Source: Nigerium massiliense
Lineage (GTDB): Bacteria > Actinomycetota > Actinomycetes > Propionibacteriales > Propionibacteriaceae
Direction: 5' to 3'
Length of the DNA: 64,000 nt
Assembly (NCBI RefSeq): GCF_000826085.1
Contig: NZ_CCYM01000002.1
Coordinates: 992,001 to 1,056,000, forward strand
Positions 34,910-44,411 of the stretch are shown piece after piece; within the stretch, counting starts at the first letter, position 1, and every line of letters begins with the position of its first letter. The position numbers and the translations under genes were made by a program. Under the pieces are notes generated by a model. It was not told the origin of the DNA, searched no databases, and worked only from the letters and a program-made list of their open reading frames with translations.

Positions 34910-34925
34910 GTTCAATCTATTGAAC
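34910..34925. promoter_or_regulatory. Palindromic operator (IclR-type)
   Basis: GTTCAATCTATTGAAC has 7-bp perfect arms with a 2-bp centre. It resembles the sites of the PcaR/PobR branch of IclR regulators (half-site GTTCGAT). A related half-site GTTCGAT follows at 34929. The IclR gene ends 228 bp upstream, and the site covers the proposed -35 box of the next gene. Confidence 0.65.
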
Positions 34926-34949
34926 TCTGTTCGATCTGAGGTTCATACT
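34920..34949 (+). promoter_or_regulatory. Candidate promoter of the MHS/2-hydroxyacid dehydrogenase operon
   Basis: TTGAAC (34920-34925) and CATACT (34944-34949) are separated by 18 bp. The -35 overlaps the right arm of the palindrome, so a bound regulator would block polymerase. A leader of roughly 30 nt and CAGGGA would precede the ATG at 34988. Confidence 0.45.
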
Positions 34950-34987
34950 GAGGGGAACCACTTCAATGACGAAACAGGGATTGCACC

Positions 34988-36349
34988 ATGTCCGCTCCAC
35001 AGCAGGCTCCAGAGCAGCCGTCCGTCGATCCGGAACAACTCAAGCGCGCGACGCTCGCGTCATCGGTCGGATCCGCGCTCGAGTACTACGACTTCTACAT
35101 CTACAGTCTCGCCAGCGCGCTGATCTTCTCCCACCTCTTCTTCGGGCCGCTGGGTGAGGCCGGGGGGCTCATCGCCTCGCTCGGCACCATCACCGTCGGC
35201 TTCGCGGCGCGGCCCATCGGCGGCCTCGTCTTCGGCCACCTCGGCGACCGCTTCGGTCGCAAGATCGTCCTCATCGTCACCATCGCGCTGATGGGCGGCT
35301 CCAGCTTCCTGATCGGCCTGCTGCCGACGTATGAGACCGCGGGCGTGCTGGCGCCGATCCTGTTGATCGTGCTCCGCATCCTGCAGGGGCTCGGCGCGGG
35401 CGCCGAGCAGGCGGGCGCCACCGTCATGATCTCGGAGTTCGCCCCTGCCCCGCGCCGCGGCTTCTTCGCCGCGCTGCCGTTCGTCGGCATCCAACTCGGA
35501 ACGCTGCTCGGCGCCGGCACGTTCGCCCTTCTGGGGCTGGCCCACACCGACCTGCTGCACAGCTGGCTGTGGCGCCTGCCGTTCCTGCTGGGCGCGGTTC
35601 TCGTCCTCGTCGCCGTCTACATCCGTCGTCGGCTGAAGGAGTCCCCGACGTTCGAGGTGCTCAACGAGCAGGGGGTCGAGCCCGAGAAGATCTCGCTGGG
35701 CCAGGCCATCCACTCCTCGCGCAAGAACATCCTCATCGGCATCGGCCTGCGCATGGCCGAGAACGGCAACTCCTCGATCTACACCTCGCTGCTGATCGCG
35801 TTCGTCGGGTCGCTGGCGGTCTTCAAGGGCCAAGCCAACCCCGGGCCGATCGGCGCCGTCGTCGCGGCGGCGCTCTCGATGGTCACCGTCGTCAGCTTCG
35901 GCGCCCTCTCCGACCGGTTCGGCCGCGTGCGGGTGTACCGCTTCGGCGCCCTGTTCTCCGCGATCGTGGCGATGCCCGCGTTCTACCTGCTGACGCTGGG
36001 GAACCCGTGGCTGGTGATCCTGGTCATGGCGGTCGGCATCGGCATCGGCGTCCAGGGCATGCTCGGCCCGCAGTGCTCGATGCTGCCCGAGCTGTTCGGC
36101 AACTCCCACCGCTACACCGGCGTCGCGATGGCCCGCGAGATCTCCGCGGTGCTGGCCGGTGGCCTCGCCCCGATGCTGGGCGCCGCGTTCCTCGCGATGA
36201 CGGGCAACGCCTGGTGGACGATCGGCCTGTACTCGTTGGTGCTCTCGCTGATCACGTTCGCCACCACCTTCGTCACCCCCGAGACCGCCGGCCGCTCGTT
36301 GACGTCGCTCGAGGACGCGGTGAAGGGGGAGGTCGTCCGTCATGGCTGA
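34988..36349 (+). CDS. MFS transporter, MHS family
   Basis: This 453-residue, 12-helix MFS protein has MHS features: ASSVGSALEYYDFYIYSLAS in helix 1, RPIGGLVFGHLGDRFGRK between helices 2 and 3, and RILQGLGAGAEQAGA in helix 4. It likely imports an organic acid. It is expressed from the palindrome-containing promoter and its stop overlaps the 2-hydroxyacid dehydrogenase gene by 8 bp, so transporter and enzyme probably handle the same 2-hydroxy or 2-oxo acid. Confidence 0.9.
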   Translation: MSAPQQAPEQPSVDPEQLKRATLASSVGSALEYYDFYIYSLASALIFSHLFFGPLGEAGGLIASLGTITVGFAARPIGGLVFGHLGDRFGRKIVLIVTIALMGGSSFLIGLLPTYETAGVLAPILLIVLRILQGLGAGAEQAGATVMISEFAPAPRRGFFAALPFVGIQLGTLLGAGTFALLGLAHTDLLHSWLWRLPFLLGAVLVLVAVYIRRRLKESPTFEVLNEQGVEPEKISLGQAIHSSRKNILIGIGLRMAENGNSSIYTSLLIAFVGSLAVFKGQANPGPIGAVVAAALSMVTVVSFGALSDRFGRVRVYRFGALFSAIVAMPAFYLLTLGNPWLVILVMAVGIGIGVQGMLGPQCSMLPELFGNSHRYTGVAMAREISAVLAGGLAPMLGAAFLAMTGNAWWTIGLYSLVLSLITFATTFVTPETAGRSLTSLEDAVKGEVVRHG

Positions 36350-37409
36350 GCCGATCGCTCCGAACCAGACCGTGCGGGTGGTGGTCGCCGCCCCGCTCGC
36401 GCCCGAGCTCGTGGAACGGATCGCCGCCGTCGACCCCCGGGTGGACGTCGTCGCCGATCAAGACCTGCTGCCCCCGATGCGGCATCCGGCCGACTTCGAC
36501 GGCGACCCGTCGTGGTCGCGGACGCCCGAACAGGAGGCCCGCTTCGAGCAGCTGATCGACACCGCGGACGTCCTCTACGGCATCCCGGACGTCACGCCAT
36601 CGAAGCTGGCTCGCACCGTCGCGGCGAACCCGAAGCTCCGCTGGGTGCAGACGATGGCGGCCGGCGGTGGAAGCCAGGTTGTCGCCGCGCAACTCCCGGA
36701 CGAGGCCTACGAACGCATCACGTTCACGACGTCCGCGGGTGTCCACGGCGTCCCGCTGGCCGAATGGGCGATCTTCGGGATGTTCTGCGGCGCCAAGGAG
36801 CTTCCCCGGCTGCAGCGCCAGCAGCGCGCCCATGCGTGGCCGGACCGGGTCGTCGGGCACCCGATCGAGGGCAGCACCGCCCTCGTCGTCGGGCTCGGCG
36901 GCATCGGCCAGCAGGTGGCGAAACGCTGCAAGGCGCTCGGGATGACCGTCCTGGGGGTCAAGCGGCGGGTCAGTGACGTGGAGAACGTCGACGAGGTGCA
37001 TGCGCTCGACGACCTGCGCTCGATCGTCGGCCGCGCCGACCACATCCTGCTGACGCTGCCGGGCACCCCGCAGACCACCCACCTGATCGACGCCGCGATG
37101 CTGGCGGCGGCCAAGCGCGGCGTCACGGTCGTCAACGTCGGGCGCGGCACCGTCATCGACGAGGCGGCCCTGGCCGACGCACTGGGCTCCGGGCAGGTGG
37201 GCTTCGCCGCTCTGGACGTCTTCGAGGTCGAGCCGCTGCCCGCCGAATCCCCGCTGTGGGACCTCGAGAACCTGCTCGTCAGCCCGCACTCGGGCGGCCT
37301 CGATCACCGTGAGGACGAGCGCATCTGCGAACTGTTCTGCGACAACCTGCGGGCGTTCCTCGACGGACGCGAGCTGCGCAACGTCGTCGACCCTGCGCAG
37401 GGGTATTAG
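36342..37409 (+). CDS. D-2-hydroxyacid dehydrogenase
   Basis: This is a 355-residue NAD(P)-dependent enzyme of the D-isomer specific family. The Rossmann motif is VVGLGGIGQQVAKRCKALG; the catalytic set appears as NVGRGTVIDEAAL (Arg), FEVEPLPAESPLW (Glu) and SPHSGGL (His). It reduces a 2-oxo acid or oxidises a D-2-hydroxy acid; glyoxylate/hydroxypyruvate-type and phosphoglycerate-type activities are both possible. It is the second gene of the operon with the MHS transporter and under likely IclR control. Confidence 0.88.
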   Translation: MAEPIAPNQTVRVVVAAPLAPELVERIAAVDPRVDVVADQDLLPPMRHPADFDGDPSWSRTPEQEARFEQLIDTADVLYGIPDVTPSKLARTVAANPKLRWVQTMAAGGGSQVVAAQLPDEAYERITFTTSAGVHGVPLAEWAIFGMFCGAKELPRLQRQQRAHAWPDRVVGHPIEGSTALVVGLGGIGQQVAKRCKALGMTVLGVKRRVSDVENVDEVHALDDLRSIVGRADHILLTLPGTPQTTHLIDAAMLAAAKRGVTVVNVGRGTVIDEAALADALGSGQVGFAALDVFEVEPLPAESPLWDLENLLVSPHSGGLDHREDERICELFCDNLRAFLDGRELRNVVDPAQGY

Positions 37410-37428
37410 GCCTGCGTCCCGCACGGAG

Positions 37429-37457
37429 CGAGGGCCGGGCCGCGCGTCCGGCCCTCG
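37429..37457. terminator. Bidirectional terminator
   Basis: CGAGGGCCGG and CCGGCCCTCG pair over 10 bp with a 9-nt loop in the 57-bp gap between convergent genes. It serves the dehydrogenase operon and possibly the rhodanese gene. Confidence 0.6.
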
Positions 37458-37466
37458 CCGTTGGCG

Positions 37467-37895
37467 CTACTTCTTCGACCGGCGCTCGTAGGGGACGACC
37501 TGCCGGCCGCCCTCGGACCACGCCGTGAATCCGCCCTCGAGGTGGCTGACGTTGGGCAGGCCCATGTCCTGCAGCGTCGCCGCGGACAGCGCCGAGCGCC
37601 AGCCGGAGCCGCAGTAGAGCACCAGCTTCTGGCCGGTGTCGAGCGCGGGCTTGTAGTACGGGCTCTCTGGGTCGACCCAGAACTCGAGCATGCCGCGCGG
37701 GGCGTGGAAGGCGCCGGGGATCATGCCGGTGCGCTCGAGCTCACGGGGGTCGCGGATGTCGACGAACAAGACGTCGGGATCGTTGAGCATGCCCTCGGCC
37801 TCGTCCTGGCCGACGGTCTGGACGCGGGCCTCCGCCTCGCGGATGAGTTGCTGCGAGCTCTTCGTGAGCGGCTCGCCGGGGTGTCGGTCGGTCAC
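37467..37895 (-). CDS. Rhodanese-like domain protein
   Basis: This single-domain rhodanese has 142 residues. The active-site Cys95 is in LYCGSGWRSA, and LFVDIRDPREL is the usual second-strand motif. It probably transfers sulfane sulfur in the cytoplasm; there is no signal peptide or TM segment. The active-site loop CGSGWR differs from the thiosulfate type, as in many rhodaneses with non-cyanide acceptors. Confidence 0.88.
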   Translation of the reverse strand: MTDRHPGEPLTKSSQQLIREAEARVQTVGQDEAEGMLNDPDVLFVDIRDPRELERTGMIPGAFHAPRGMLEFWVDPESPYYKPALDTGQKLVLYCGSGWRSALSAATLQDMGLPNVSHLEGGFTAWSEGGRQVVPYERRSKK

Positions 37896-37992
37896 GGGTC
37901 CCTCCGTTCGTTCGCGCGGTTTGGATGGTGCGGCGTCAGCCTAGACCTTTCGCCTGACGCGCCGGCGACGCCTCCGATCACGGACGGACGCC

Positions 37993-39297
37993 TCACGCCC
38001 CCGTGCGCAGCCAGGCGTCCCCGCGGGCTCGCACCACCAGCGTCAGCATGCGGGCCAGCAGGTAGCCGCTGTAGGCGACCCACAGCCAGGTCAGGCCGTC
38101 CGGTCCGGGGCGCACCAGCAGCGCCAGCGGCACGAAGCAGGCCGTCGCCAGCGAGTTCGCGAAGGCGAGGTAGCGGGCGTCGCCGGCGCCGATGAGCACG
38201 CCGTCGAGGACGAAGACGATGGCTCCCAGCGGCACCATCGCGGCCAGCACGAGCACCGACCCGAGCAGCGGCCCTCGGACGTCCGGGTCCGGGGTGAACA
38301 CCCCGATCAGCAGCGGACGCGCCAGCGCCAGCAGCGCCGCGACGCCGAGCCCGAACGCGACGCCCCAGCCCAGCGAACGCCGGGTGATGGCACGCGTCTC
38401 CTCGACCTCGCCGGCGCCCAGCCGGTTGCCGATCAGCGCCTGGCAGGCGATCGCGATGGCGTCCAGCACGTAACACAGGAACGACCACAGCGCGTTCGTC
38501 ACCTGGTGGGCCGCGAGTTGGGCTGCGCCGAGCCGCGTCGCCACCGCCGTCGAGAGCAGCATCGTGACCTGCAGCGCCGCGGACCGGATCACGAGCCACC
38601 CGCCGGACGCCGCCGCGGCGAGCACCGCGGCCGGGCGGACCCGGCGAGGCGCTCCGGCCGCCCGCGCCGTCCGGACGACCGTGGCGGCGAGCACGACGCC
38701 CGCCGCGGTCTGCGCGAGCGTGGTGCCGAGCGCCGCCCCCGCGATGCCCAGCCCGGCGACGAAGATCAGCGTCGCGTTCAGCGCGACGTTCAGGACGTTG
38801 GCGCTGACCGCGACGACCAGGGGCGTCCGGGTGTCCTGCAGCCCGCGCAGCACGCCCGTCGCCGCGAGGACGCCCAGGGCGCCGGGGAGCGAGAACGCGA
38901 CGATCCGCAGGTAGGCGCTCGCCGCGTCCGCCACCGGTCCGGTGGCGCCGTACCAGCCCGGGACGAACGGCGAGGCCAGCGACAGCGCGACCGCGAGCAC
39001 CAGCCCCAGCCCGGCGCCGAGGACGATGCCGTCCACCCCGGCGGCCAGCGCGCCGGGGCGGTCGCCGGCGCCGAGCAGGCGTCCGACGCGGGAGGTGGTG
39101 CCGTAGGCGAGGAACACCGACAGGCCCAGCAGCAGGCCGAGCGCGCTGCCGCCGATACCCAGGCCGGCCAGGGCCGGCGTCCCCAGGTGCCCGACGAACG
39201 CCGTGTCGGCCAGCACCATCAGCGGCTCGGAGATGAGCGTCGCGAAGGTCGGCAGCGTCAGCGCCCAGAGGCGACGGTCGATTTCGCGGCGGTTCAC
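37993..39297 (-). CDS. MATE family efflux transporter (DinF-like)
   Basis: The GTG at 39297 is taken as start; the frame is open far upstream but antisense to recQ. The 434-residue product has 12 helices in two related halves, opening [20 protein letters not shown] and [18 protein letters not shown], which matches the DinF branch. It would export cationic compounds or protect against oxidative stress, using a Na+ or H+ gradient. It is divergent from recQ over a 75-bp promoter region. Confidence 0.88.
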   Translation of the reverse strand: MNRREIDRRLWALTLPTFATLISEPLMVLADTAFVGHLGTPALAGLGIGGSALGLLLGLSVFLAYGTTSRVGRLLGAGDRPGALAAGVDGIVLGAGLGLVLAVALSLASPFVPGWYGATGPVADAASAYLRIVAFSLPGALGVLAATGVLRGLQDTRTPLVVAVSANVLNVALNATLIFVAGLGIAGAALGTTLAQTAAGVVLAATVVRTARAAGAPRRVRPAAVLAAAASGGWLVIRSAALQVTMLLSTAVATRLGAAQLAAHQVTNALWSFLCYVLDAIAIACQALIGNRLGAGEVEETRAITRRSLGWGVAFGLGVAALLALARPLLIGVFTPDPDVRGPLLGSVLVLAAMVPLGAIVFVLDGVLIGAGDARYLAFANSLATACFVPLALLVRPGPDGLTWLWVAYSGYLLARMLTLVVRARGDAWLRTGA

Positions 39298-39372
39298 CCG
39301 GCCATGATCGCGGGGCGTCCCGGGGTTGTCACGCCGGGACCAGCGCCGGGAGCGTCGGCGGTCGCGCGTAGC

Positions 39373-41214
39373 ATGGCGGGCATGCCCCAGCCCTCCTCGG
39401 CGCCCCCCGATGCGCTCATGAGCCGGGCGCACGACGCCCTGCAGAGGGTCTTCGGCTACGACGCCTTCCGCGGCGATCAGGCAGCGATCATCGAGCACGT
39501 CCTGCGCGGCGGGGACGCCCTCGTCCTGATGCCGACCGGCGGCGGGAAGAGCCTGTGCTACCAGATCCCCGCGATCGTGAGCCAGGGCACCTGCGTGGTC
39601 ATCTCGCCGCTGATCGCGCTCATGCAAGACCAGGTGGATGCCCTTGAGCAACTCGGCGTGCGGGCGGCGTTCCTGAACTCGAGCCAGTCGCTCGACCAGC
39701 GCCGGTCGGTCGAGGCGGCGCTGCTGGCCGGCGAACTCGACCTGGTCTATCTCGCGCCCGAGCGGCTGCAGGGGGCCGCCGGGCTCCTCGACCGGGCCCC
39801 GATCAGCCTGTTCGCCATCGACGAGGCGCACTGCGTGGCCCAGTGGGGGCACGACTTCCGGCCCGACTACCTCGGGCTGACGCTGCTGCACGAGCGGTGG
39901 CCGTCCGTGCCGCGTATCGCGCTCACCGCGACGGCCACCGAGGAGACCCGCCGCGAGATCGTCGCCAACCTGCACCTTGAGGACGCCGCCGTCTACGTGT
40001 CGAGCTTCGACCGGCCGAACATCCAGTACCGCATCGCCCCCAAGCAGGACGCCCGCGGGCAGTTGCTCGCGCTCATCCGCGACGAGCACCCCGGCGAGGC
40101 CGGCATCGTCTACTGCCTCAGCCGTCGCTCGGTCGAGCAGACCGCTCAATGGCTGTGCGACCGCGGGGTCGACGCGCTGCCGTACCACGCTGGGTTGGAC
40201 GCCGCGATCCGCGCTGAGCATCAGGCCCGGTTCCTGCGGGAGGACGGTCTCGTCATGGTCGCGACCATCGCGTTCGGTATGGGCATCGACAAGCCGGACG
40301 TCCGCTTCGTCGCCCACCTCGACCTGCCCAAGTCGATCGAGGGGTACTACCAGGAGACCGGACGCGCCGGGCGCGATGGGCTGCCGTCCACGGCCTGGCT
40401 GGCCTACGGGCTGAACGACGTCGTGCAGCAGCGCCGCATGATCGAGGACGGCGAGGGCGACCGGCAGCGCAAGCGCGCCCAAACGCTGCACCTGGACGCC
40501 ATGCTCGCCCTCTGCGAGACCGTCGACTGCCGCCGCCGGCAGTTGCTCGCGTACTTCGGCCAGCACAGCGAGCCGTGCGGGAACTGCGACACCTGCCTGT
40601 CCCCGCCGACGTCCTGGGACGGCACCGTCGCCGCGCAGAAACTACTGTCGACCGTGGTGCGGCTGCGCACCGAGCGGAACCAGTCGTTCGGCGCGGGGCA
40701 GATCATCGACATCCTGCTCGGCCGCGAAACCGAGCGGGTGCGGCAGTGGCACCACGATCAGCTGTCCACCTACGGCATCGGCCACGACCTCACCGAGCAG
40801 CAGTGGCGCGGCGTCGTGCGGCAACTGCTCGCGCAGCGCAAGCTGCACGTCCGCGGCGAGTACGGCGTCCTCGACCTCACCGAGGACAGCAACGCGGTGC
40901 TGCGCGGGGAAGTATCCGTCCCGCTGCGCACCGAGCCCGAGCGTGTCGGACGCTCCCGGCGCAAGACGACCTCCGCCGCGGCCGAGCTCGACGCGCCGCA
41001 GCAGGACCTGTTCGAGAAGCTGCGCGCCTGGCGCAAACAGACGGCGTCCGAGCAGGGCGTGCCCGCCTACGTCGTGTTCCCCGACGCGACGCTGGCCGCG
41101 ATCGCCACGGCGCGACCGGCCGACCTCGAGGAGCTGTCGGGCATCTCCGGCGTCGGCCAGGCGAAGCTGTCCCGATACGGCGACGCCGTGCTCGCGGTGG
41201 TCGCCGAGGGCTGA
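39373..41214 (+). CDS. recQ: ATP-dependent DNA helicase RecQ
   Basis: This 613-residue helicase has Walker [19 protein letters not shown] box near D150 ([20 protein letters not shown]), motif [17 protein letters not shown], the RecQ zinc-binding cysteines ([20 protein letters not shown]), an RQC winged helix and a C-terminal HRDC domain ([15 protein letters not shown]). It functions in recombination and replication-fork repair. ATG codons at 39373, 39382 and 39418 are candidate starts; none has a strong ribosome site, and I list the first. Confidence 0.93.
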   Translation: MAGMPQPSSAPPDALMSRAHDALQRVFGYDAFRGDQAAIIEHVLRGGDALVLMPTGGGKSLCYQIPAIVSQGTCVVISPLIALMQDQVDALEQLGVRAAFLNSSQSLDQRRSVEAALLAGELDLVYLAPERLQGAAGLLDRAPISLFAIDEAHCVAQWGHDFRPDYLGLTLLHERWPSVPRIALTATATEETRREIVANLHLEDAAVYVSSFDRPNIQYRIAPKQDARGQLLALIRDEHPGEAGIVYCLSRRSVEQTAQWLCDRGVDALPYHAGLDAAIRAEHQARFLREDGLVMVATIAFGMGIDKPDVRFVAHLDLPKSIEGYYQETGRAGRDGLPSTAWLAYGLNDVVQQRRMIEDGEGDRQRKRAQTLHLDAMLALCETVDCRRRQLLAYFGQHSEPCGNCDTCLSPPTSWDGTVAAQKLLSTVVRLRTERNQSFGAGQIIDILLGRETERVRQWHHDQLSTYGIGHDLTEQQWRGVVRQLLAQRKLHVRGEYGVLDLTEDSNAVLRGEVSVPLRTEPERVGRSRRKTTSAAAELDAPQQDLFEKLRAWRKQTASEQGVPAYVVFPDATLAAIATARPADLEELSGISGVGQAKLSRYGDAVLAVVAEG

Positions 41215-41582
41215 CGCCGGCCCCTTCCGATCCAGCCCCGTCCGGTTCCGGGCAGGGCTCTTTCGTCGCGGATGGCGTCACAGACGTCACACTCACGCAC
41301 CGAGGACGCCGCCGCTGAGCGTGCGCATGGGCCCGGCCCGGCAACGAGTGTGACGTTTGTGACGTGGCAGCGAGGTGTGCTACCACGTGGGGCCCCCGGT
41401 CACCGTCGCTGAATGGGTATGCCGCTACGCGCTAACGAGATGTGGGCGGATAACCGCAAATAGCGGTAAAGGGCTGGAGAAAACTCGTCACGAGCGAAGG
41501 GCCGCTGGGTGGCACTCTATTGGTGCACAATGTCGCATGTGCAGCGATGAGCGCTGCTCGACTGGAAGGCAAGGGCGCCACC
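41215..41582 (+). other. 368-bp region with several inverted repeats
   Basis: The gap after recQ holds a 19-bp inverted repeat with one mismatch (41276-41294 and 41346-41364), a GTGG/CCAC pair around 41365-41387 and a small ACCGC-AAATA-GCGGT hairpin at 41453-41467. It is the leader of the nuclease-like gene. The frame of that gene is open from 41520 with ATGs at 41520 and 41550 but without good ribosome sites. Confidence 0.55.
41276..41364. repeat. 19-bp inverted repeat pair after recQ
   Basis: CGTCACAGACGTCACACTC and GAGTGTGACGTTTGTGACG are reverse complements at 18 of 19 positions, 51 bp apart. Each arm contains TGTGACG-type units. It might terminate recQ or bind a regulator of the following gene. 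Confidence 0.65.
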
Positions 41583-42725
41583 GTGGCAGATATCGAAGAC
41601 ACTTTGGCCGATGTGGCACGTCGCGCGAACGAGTACGGGACTTCTCTGGCCACCGAAGAGGCGACCAAGAATGCGATCGTGATGCCGTTCATCTCCCAGG
41701 TGCTCGGCTACGACGTCTTCAACCCGGCCGAAGTGGTTCCGGAGTTCATCGCCGACGTGGGCCTGAAGAAGGGCGAAAAGATCGACTACGCGATCATGCG
41801 GGACGGCAAGGTGAATATCCTCATCGAGGCCAAGAAGGTGGGGGAGGACCTGTCCCTTGCGCACGCCAGCCAGTTGGTGCGCTACTTCCACGTCTCCGAC
41901 GCACGTATCGGCGTCCTGACGAATGGCCGAACGTGGAACTTCTATACGGATCTGGACCGGGCCAACATCATGGATGAGCGGCCGCTCCTCGTGCTGGACC
42001 TACTTGACATCGATCCGGTGGCCATTCCGCATCTGCGCAAGATGGCGAAGGAATCCTTCGATCTGGACTCGGTCATCGCGTCCGCCGAGGAACTCAAGTA
42101 CGTCTCGGCCATGAAGAGGGAGATCGCCAAGGAGATGGCTGAGCCCAGCGAGGACTTCGTCCGGCTCTTCGCGAAGCGTGTCTACACCGGTTTTCTCACC
42201 GCGCGCGTCCTGGAGACGTTCTCGGATCTGACGGCGAAGGCGGCCGCACAGCACATCAACGATCGGCTCAATTCGCGGCTCAAGACAGCGCTGGCCGACC
42301 AGGCTCCGTCCATCGGTGCGGCACCGCACGAGCAGCCGTCGGCGAGGGAACCAGCGCCCCAATCGGTCGCGGAGGAGGTGGCGTCGGCGCCCATCGCCTC
42401 TGACGGCAAGAGCAACGTCCACACCACGGAGGACGAACGCGAAGGCTTCCGGATCATCAGAGCCATCGTGGCCGGCCAGGTGCCCATCGCGCGGGTGGCC
42501 ATGCGAGACGCCGCCTCGTACTGCGCGATTCTGCTGGACGACAACAACCGCAAACCGATCGCCCGCCTCTACTTCGACGGCAGGGTGAAGCGGCTGGGGT
42601 ACTTCGACGCTGAGAAAAACGTGACCCGCGTCGATCTCGAGGGCCTGGAGAGCATCTACGAGTACGCAGAACAGCTTCGGGCGACGGTCGACCGGTATCT
42701 CGCGCCGGAGGCGAGCGCCTCCTAG
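41583..42725 (+). CDS. Solitary type I restriction HsdR N-terminal-domain protein
   Basis: I prefer the GTG at 41583 (AAGGGCGCC upstream, and homologues start close to the TEEATKNA block). The 380-residue product has the HSDR_N nuclease fold: TEEATKNAIVMPFISQVLGY and a PD-(D/E)xK site at D68, E82 and K84 (EKIDYAIM, ILIEAKK). It has no helicase, no hsdM or hsdS partner and no DEAD motif; a helical middle and a small C-terminal beta domain (residues about 270-375) follow. It may be a defence or DNA-processing nuclease, but no function is known to me. Codon use is slightly less biased than in recQ. Confidence 0.78.
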   Translation: MADIEDTLADVARRANEYGTSLATEEATKNAIVMPFISQVLGYDVFNPAEVVPEFIADVGLKKGEKIDYAIMRDGKVNILIEAKKVGEDLSLAHASQLVRYFHVSDARIGVLTNGRTWNFYTDLDRANIMDERPLLVLDLLDIDPVAIPHLRKMAKESFDLDSVIASAEELKYVSAMKREIAKEMAEPSEDFVRLFAKRVYTGFLTARVLETFSDLTAKAAAQHINDRLNSRLKTALADQAPSIGAAPHEQPSAREPAPQSVAEEVASAPIASDGKSNVHTTEDEREGFRIIRAIVAGQVPIARVAMRDAASYCAILLDDNNRKPIARLYFDGRVKRLGYFDAEKNVTRVDLEGLESIYEYAEQLRATVDRYLAPEASAS

Positions 42726-42835
42726 CTTCGATCGCGCGCGTCGCGGGTGCGGCGAGTGCGATGAGGTCATCCGGAGCGCACGTCGGCACGCCTGGGACAC
42801 GCGAGCTCAGGCGATGCCGACTAGCGTGAGCCGTC

Positions 42836-43390
42836 ATGAGCACCCTGCGAACCGACCGGCTGTTCCTGCGGCCCTTCGAGGACGGCGATGTCGACTTCCT
42901 GCTCGACCTGTACTCGCGGCCCGAGGTGATGCGGTTCATCGGGGACGGCTCGGTGCAGACCACCCGGGCGCAGGCGGAGCAGCGGCTCGTCCGTTACCGC
43001 GCGGTGGACGATCCGGTGCAAGGGATCTGGGCCATCACGGACGCCGGGTCCGGCGACCGCTACGGGACGCTGCTGCTCAAGGGCCTGCCGGCGTCGGCCC
43101 CGGACCGGCGACCGGGGGCTCCGCGGCCCGAGTCGGGGCACATCGAGATCGGGTGGCACCTGCACCCGGACGCCTGGGGCCGCGGCGTCGCCACCGAGGC
43201 TGCGGCCGCCGTCCTCGGTCACGCCTGGTCGGGCGGGCTCAGCCACGTGTTAGCCGTCACGCACCCGGACAACGTCGCCTCCCAGGCGGTGGCCCGCCGC
43301 ATCGGCATGCGGGACCTGGGCCTGACCGATGCGTTCTACGACACCGGCACGGCGCTGTTCCGGGTCGACCGGCCGGGTTCGGCCGACTGA
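42836..43390 (+). CDS. GNAT N-acetyltransferase (RimJ/RimL type)
   Basis: In this 184-residue GNAT protein, LRTDRLFLRPFEDGD opens the domain as in RimL-type enzymes; IEIGWHLHPDAWGRGVATEA carries the acetyl-CoA pyrophosphate loop, and NVASQAVARRIGMRD is the closing helix. The substrate may be a protein N-terminus or a small amine. It is a single gene, convergent with the S41 peptidase 19 bp away. Confidence 0.88.
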   Translation: MSTLRTDRLFLRPFEDGDVDFLLDLYSRPEVMRFIGDGSVQTTRAQAEQRLVRYRAVDDPVQGIWAITDAGSGDRYGTLLLKGLPASAPDRRPGAPRPESGHIEIGWHLHPDAWGRGVATEAAAAVLGHAWSGGLSHVLAVTHPDNVASQAVARRIGMRDLGLTDAFYDTGTALFRVDRPGSAD

Positions 43391-43409
43391 CCCACCCCGA
43401 CGCGCCGCC

Positions 43410-44411
43410 TCAACGGCAGCCCTTGCTCGCCAGCCACGCCTTGGCCGCGGTGACGGCGTCCTGGGCGGGGGTGTCGGGGGCGATACGGTCGCCGTAGGTG
43501 CGTCCCGCGCGGTCGGCGTAGACGCTCGTGGTGAGCTGCATCACGGCGCCGTCGGCCAGAGGCATGCCCTGGTTGGCGGAGCTGTAGCCGGCGCTGGGCG
43601 TCCCGAAGGTGCGGGTGTTCGGAAGGCCGCGGAACGACACCAGCACGGCCTCGCCGGAGGACGCGGTGTCGGCGTCCTGCAGCACGGCGACGGGCTGGGT
43701 GATCTTGGCGCCCGGCTCGACCTTCGCCATCGCGTTGCCGCCGATACCGACCTCGTTGCCCTTGACGGTGACGGCCGTCTGCTGGCCCACGCGGGGCTTG
43801 AAGTACATCGCGTCGCCGTCGGGCAACAACTGCCCGACGCCGGCGAGCATCGGCCACATGGTGCCGCCGCGGTTGCCGCGCAGGTCGATGATCCACCCGC
43901 ACGTCTGGGCGGCGTTGGCGCGGATACCGTCCGCCTCGGTCTGCGCGAATCGCTGGCTGAACTCCTGGTCCTCGGCGCCGAGCTCGGGGATGCGGATGGT
44001 CGTGACGCCGCCTTCGCGGGAGACGGACGGCTGCTCGCGGGACGGGTCGGGCCCGGCGGCCCGCTTGGCCGGGGTGACGAAGAAGCTGTGCTTGCCGCCG
44101 GCGACCTTGAGCGCTCGCTCGATCGCGGGATACGTCTGCTCGTAGCTGGTGGCGTCGCGGGTCTCGGCGATCAGGCGCTCGCGGGCGGCCGTCCACTGGG
44201 GGCCGTCGGCGAAAAGGCCAGCTTCCATGCGGTCGGCGGCCTGCTCGGCGTAGTCCGGTGCGCTCGGCTTGATGAGGTAGAAGCCGAGGTACGGGCCGAT
44301 GAACAGCGCCGCCGCGATCAACGCGATCAGCAGGAGAGCGACGATGCCCAGCAGGATCCAGAGCCACAGGCGGCGTCGACGGCGGGGGCGAGGGGCGGCA
44401 GAGTCGGCCAT
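43410..44411 (-). CDS. Membrane-anchored S41 family peptidase
   Basis: The ATG at 44411 has GGAG 5 nt upstream. The 333-residue product has a basic N-terminus and one membrane helix (16-45), so the enzyme faces outside. The S41 (tail-specific protease) catalytic domain covers about 130-333: IIDLRGNRGGTMWPML, and TASSGEAVLVSF with probable nucleophile S252. A PDZ domain is absent, as in the shorter tricorn-core-like members. Candidate role: processing of exported proteins. Confidence 0.83.
   Translation of the reverse strand: MADSAAPRPRRRRRLWLWILLGIVALLLIALIAAALFIGPYLGFYLIKPSAPDYAEQAADRMEAGLFADGPQWTAARERLIAETRDATSYEQTYPAIERALKVAGGKHSFFVTPAKRAAGPDPSREQPSVSREGGVTTIRIPELGAEDQEFSQRFAQTEADGIRANAAQTCGWIIDLRGNRGGTMWPMLAGVGQLLPDGDAMYFKPRVGQQTAVTVKGNEVGIGGNAMAKVEPGAKITQPVAVLQDADTASSGEAVLVSFRGLPNTRTFGTPSAGYSSANQGMPLADGAVMQLTTSVYADRAGRTYGDRIAPDTPAQDAVTAAKAWLASKGCR

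Larger units (their letters stand above)
34683..34987 (+). other. 305-bp intergenic region with repeated word and promoter
   Basis: The first half (to about 34810) is very GC-rich and contains five copies of GGACGCC/GGCGTCC in 110 bp (34690, 34727, 34751, 34773, 34793). The second half is AT-richer and holds the palindromic operator and promoter for the MHS transporter gene. I see no open frame with a credible start here. Confidence 0.6.

Noticed and set aside
38506..39372. Upstream extension of the recQ frame
   Set aside because: It is antisense to the MATE gene and reads as Arg/Gly/Ala-rich shadow sequence; RecQ homology starts after 39373.
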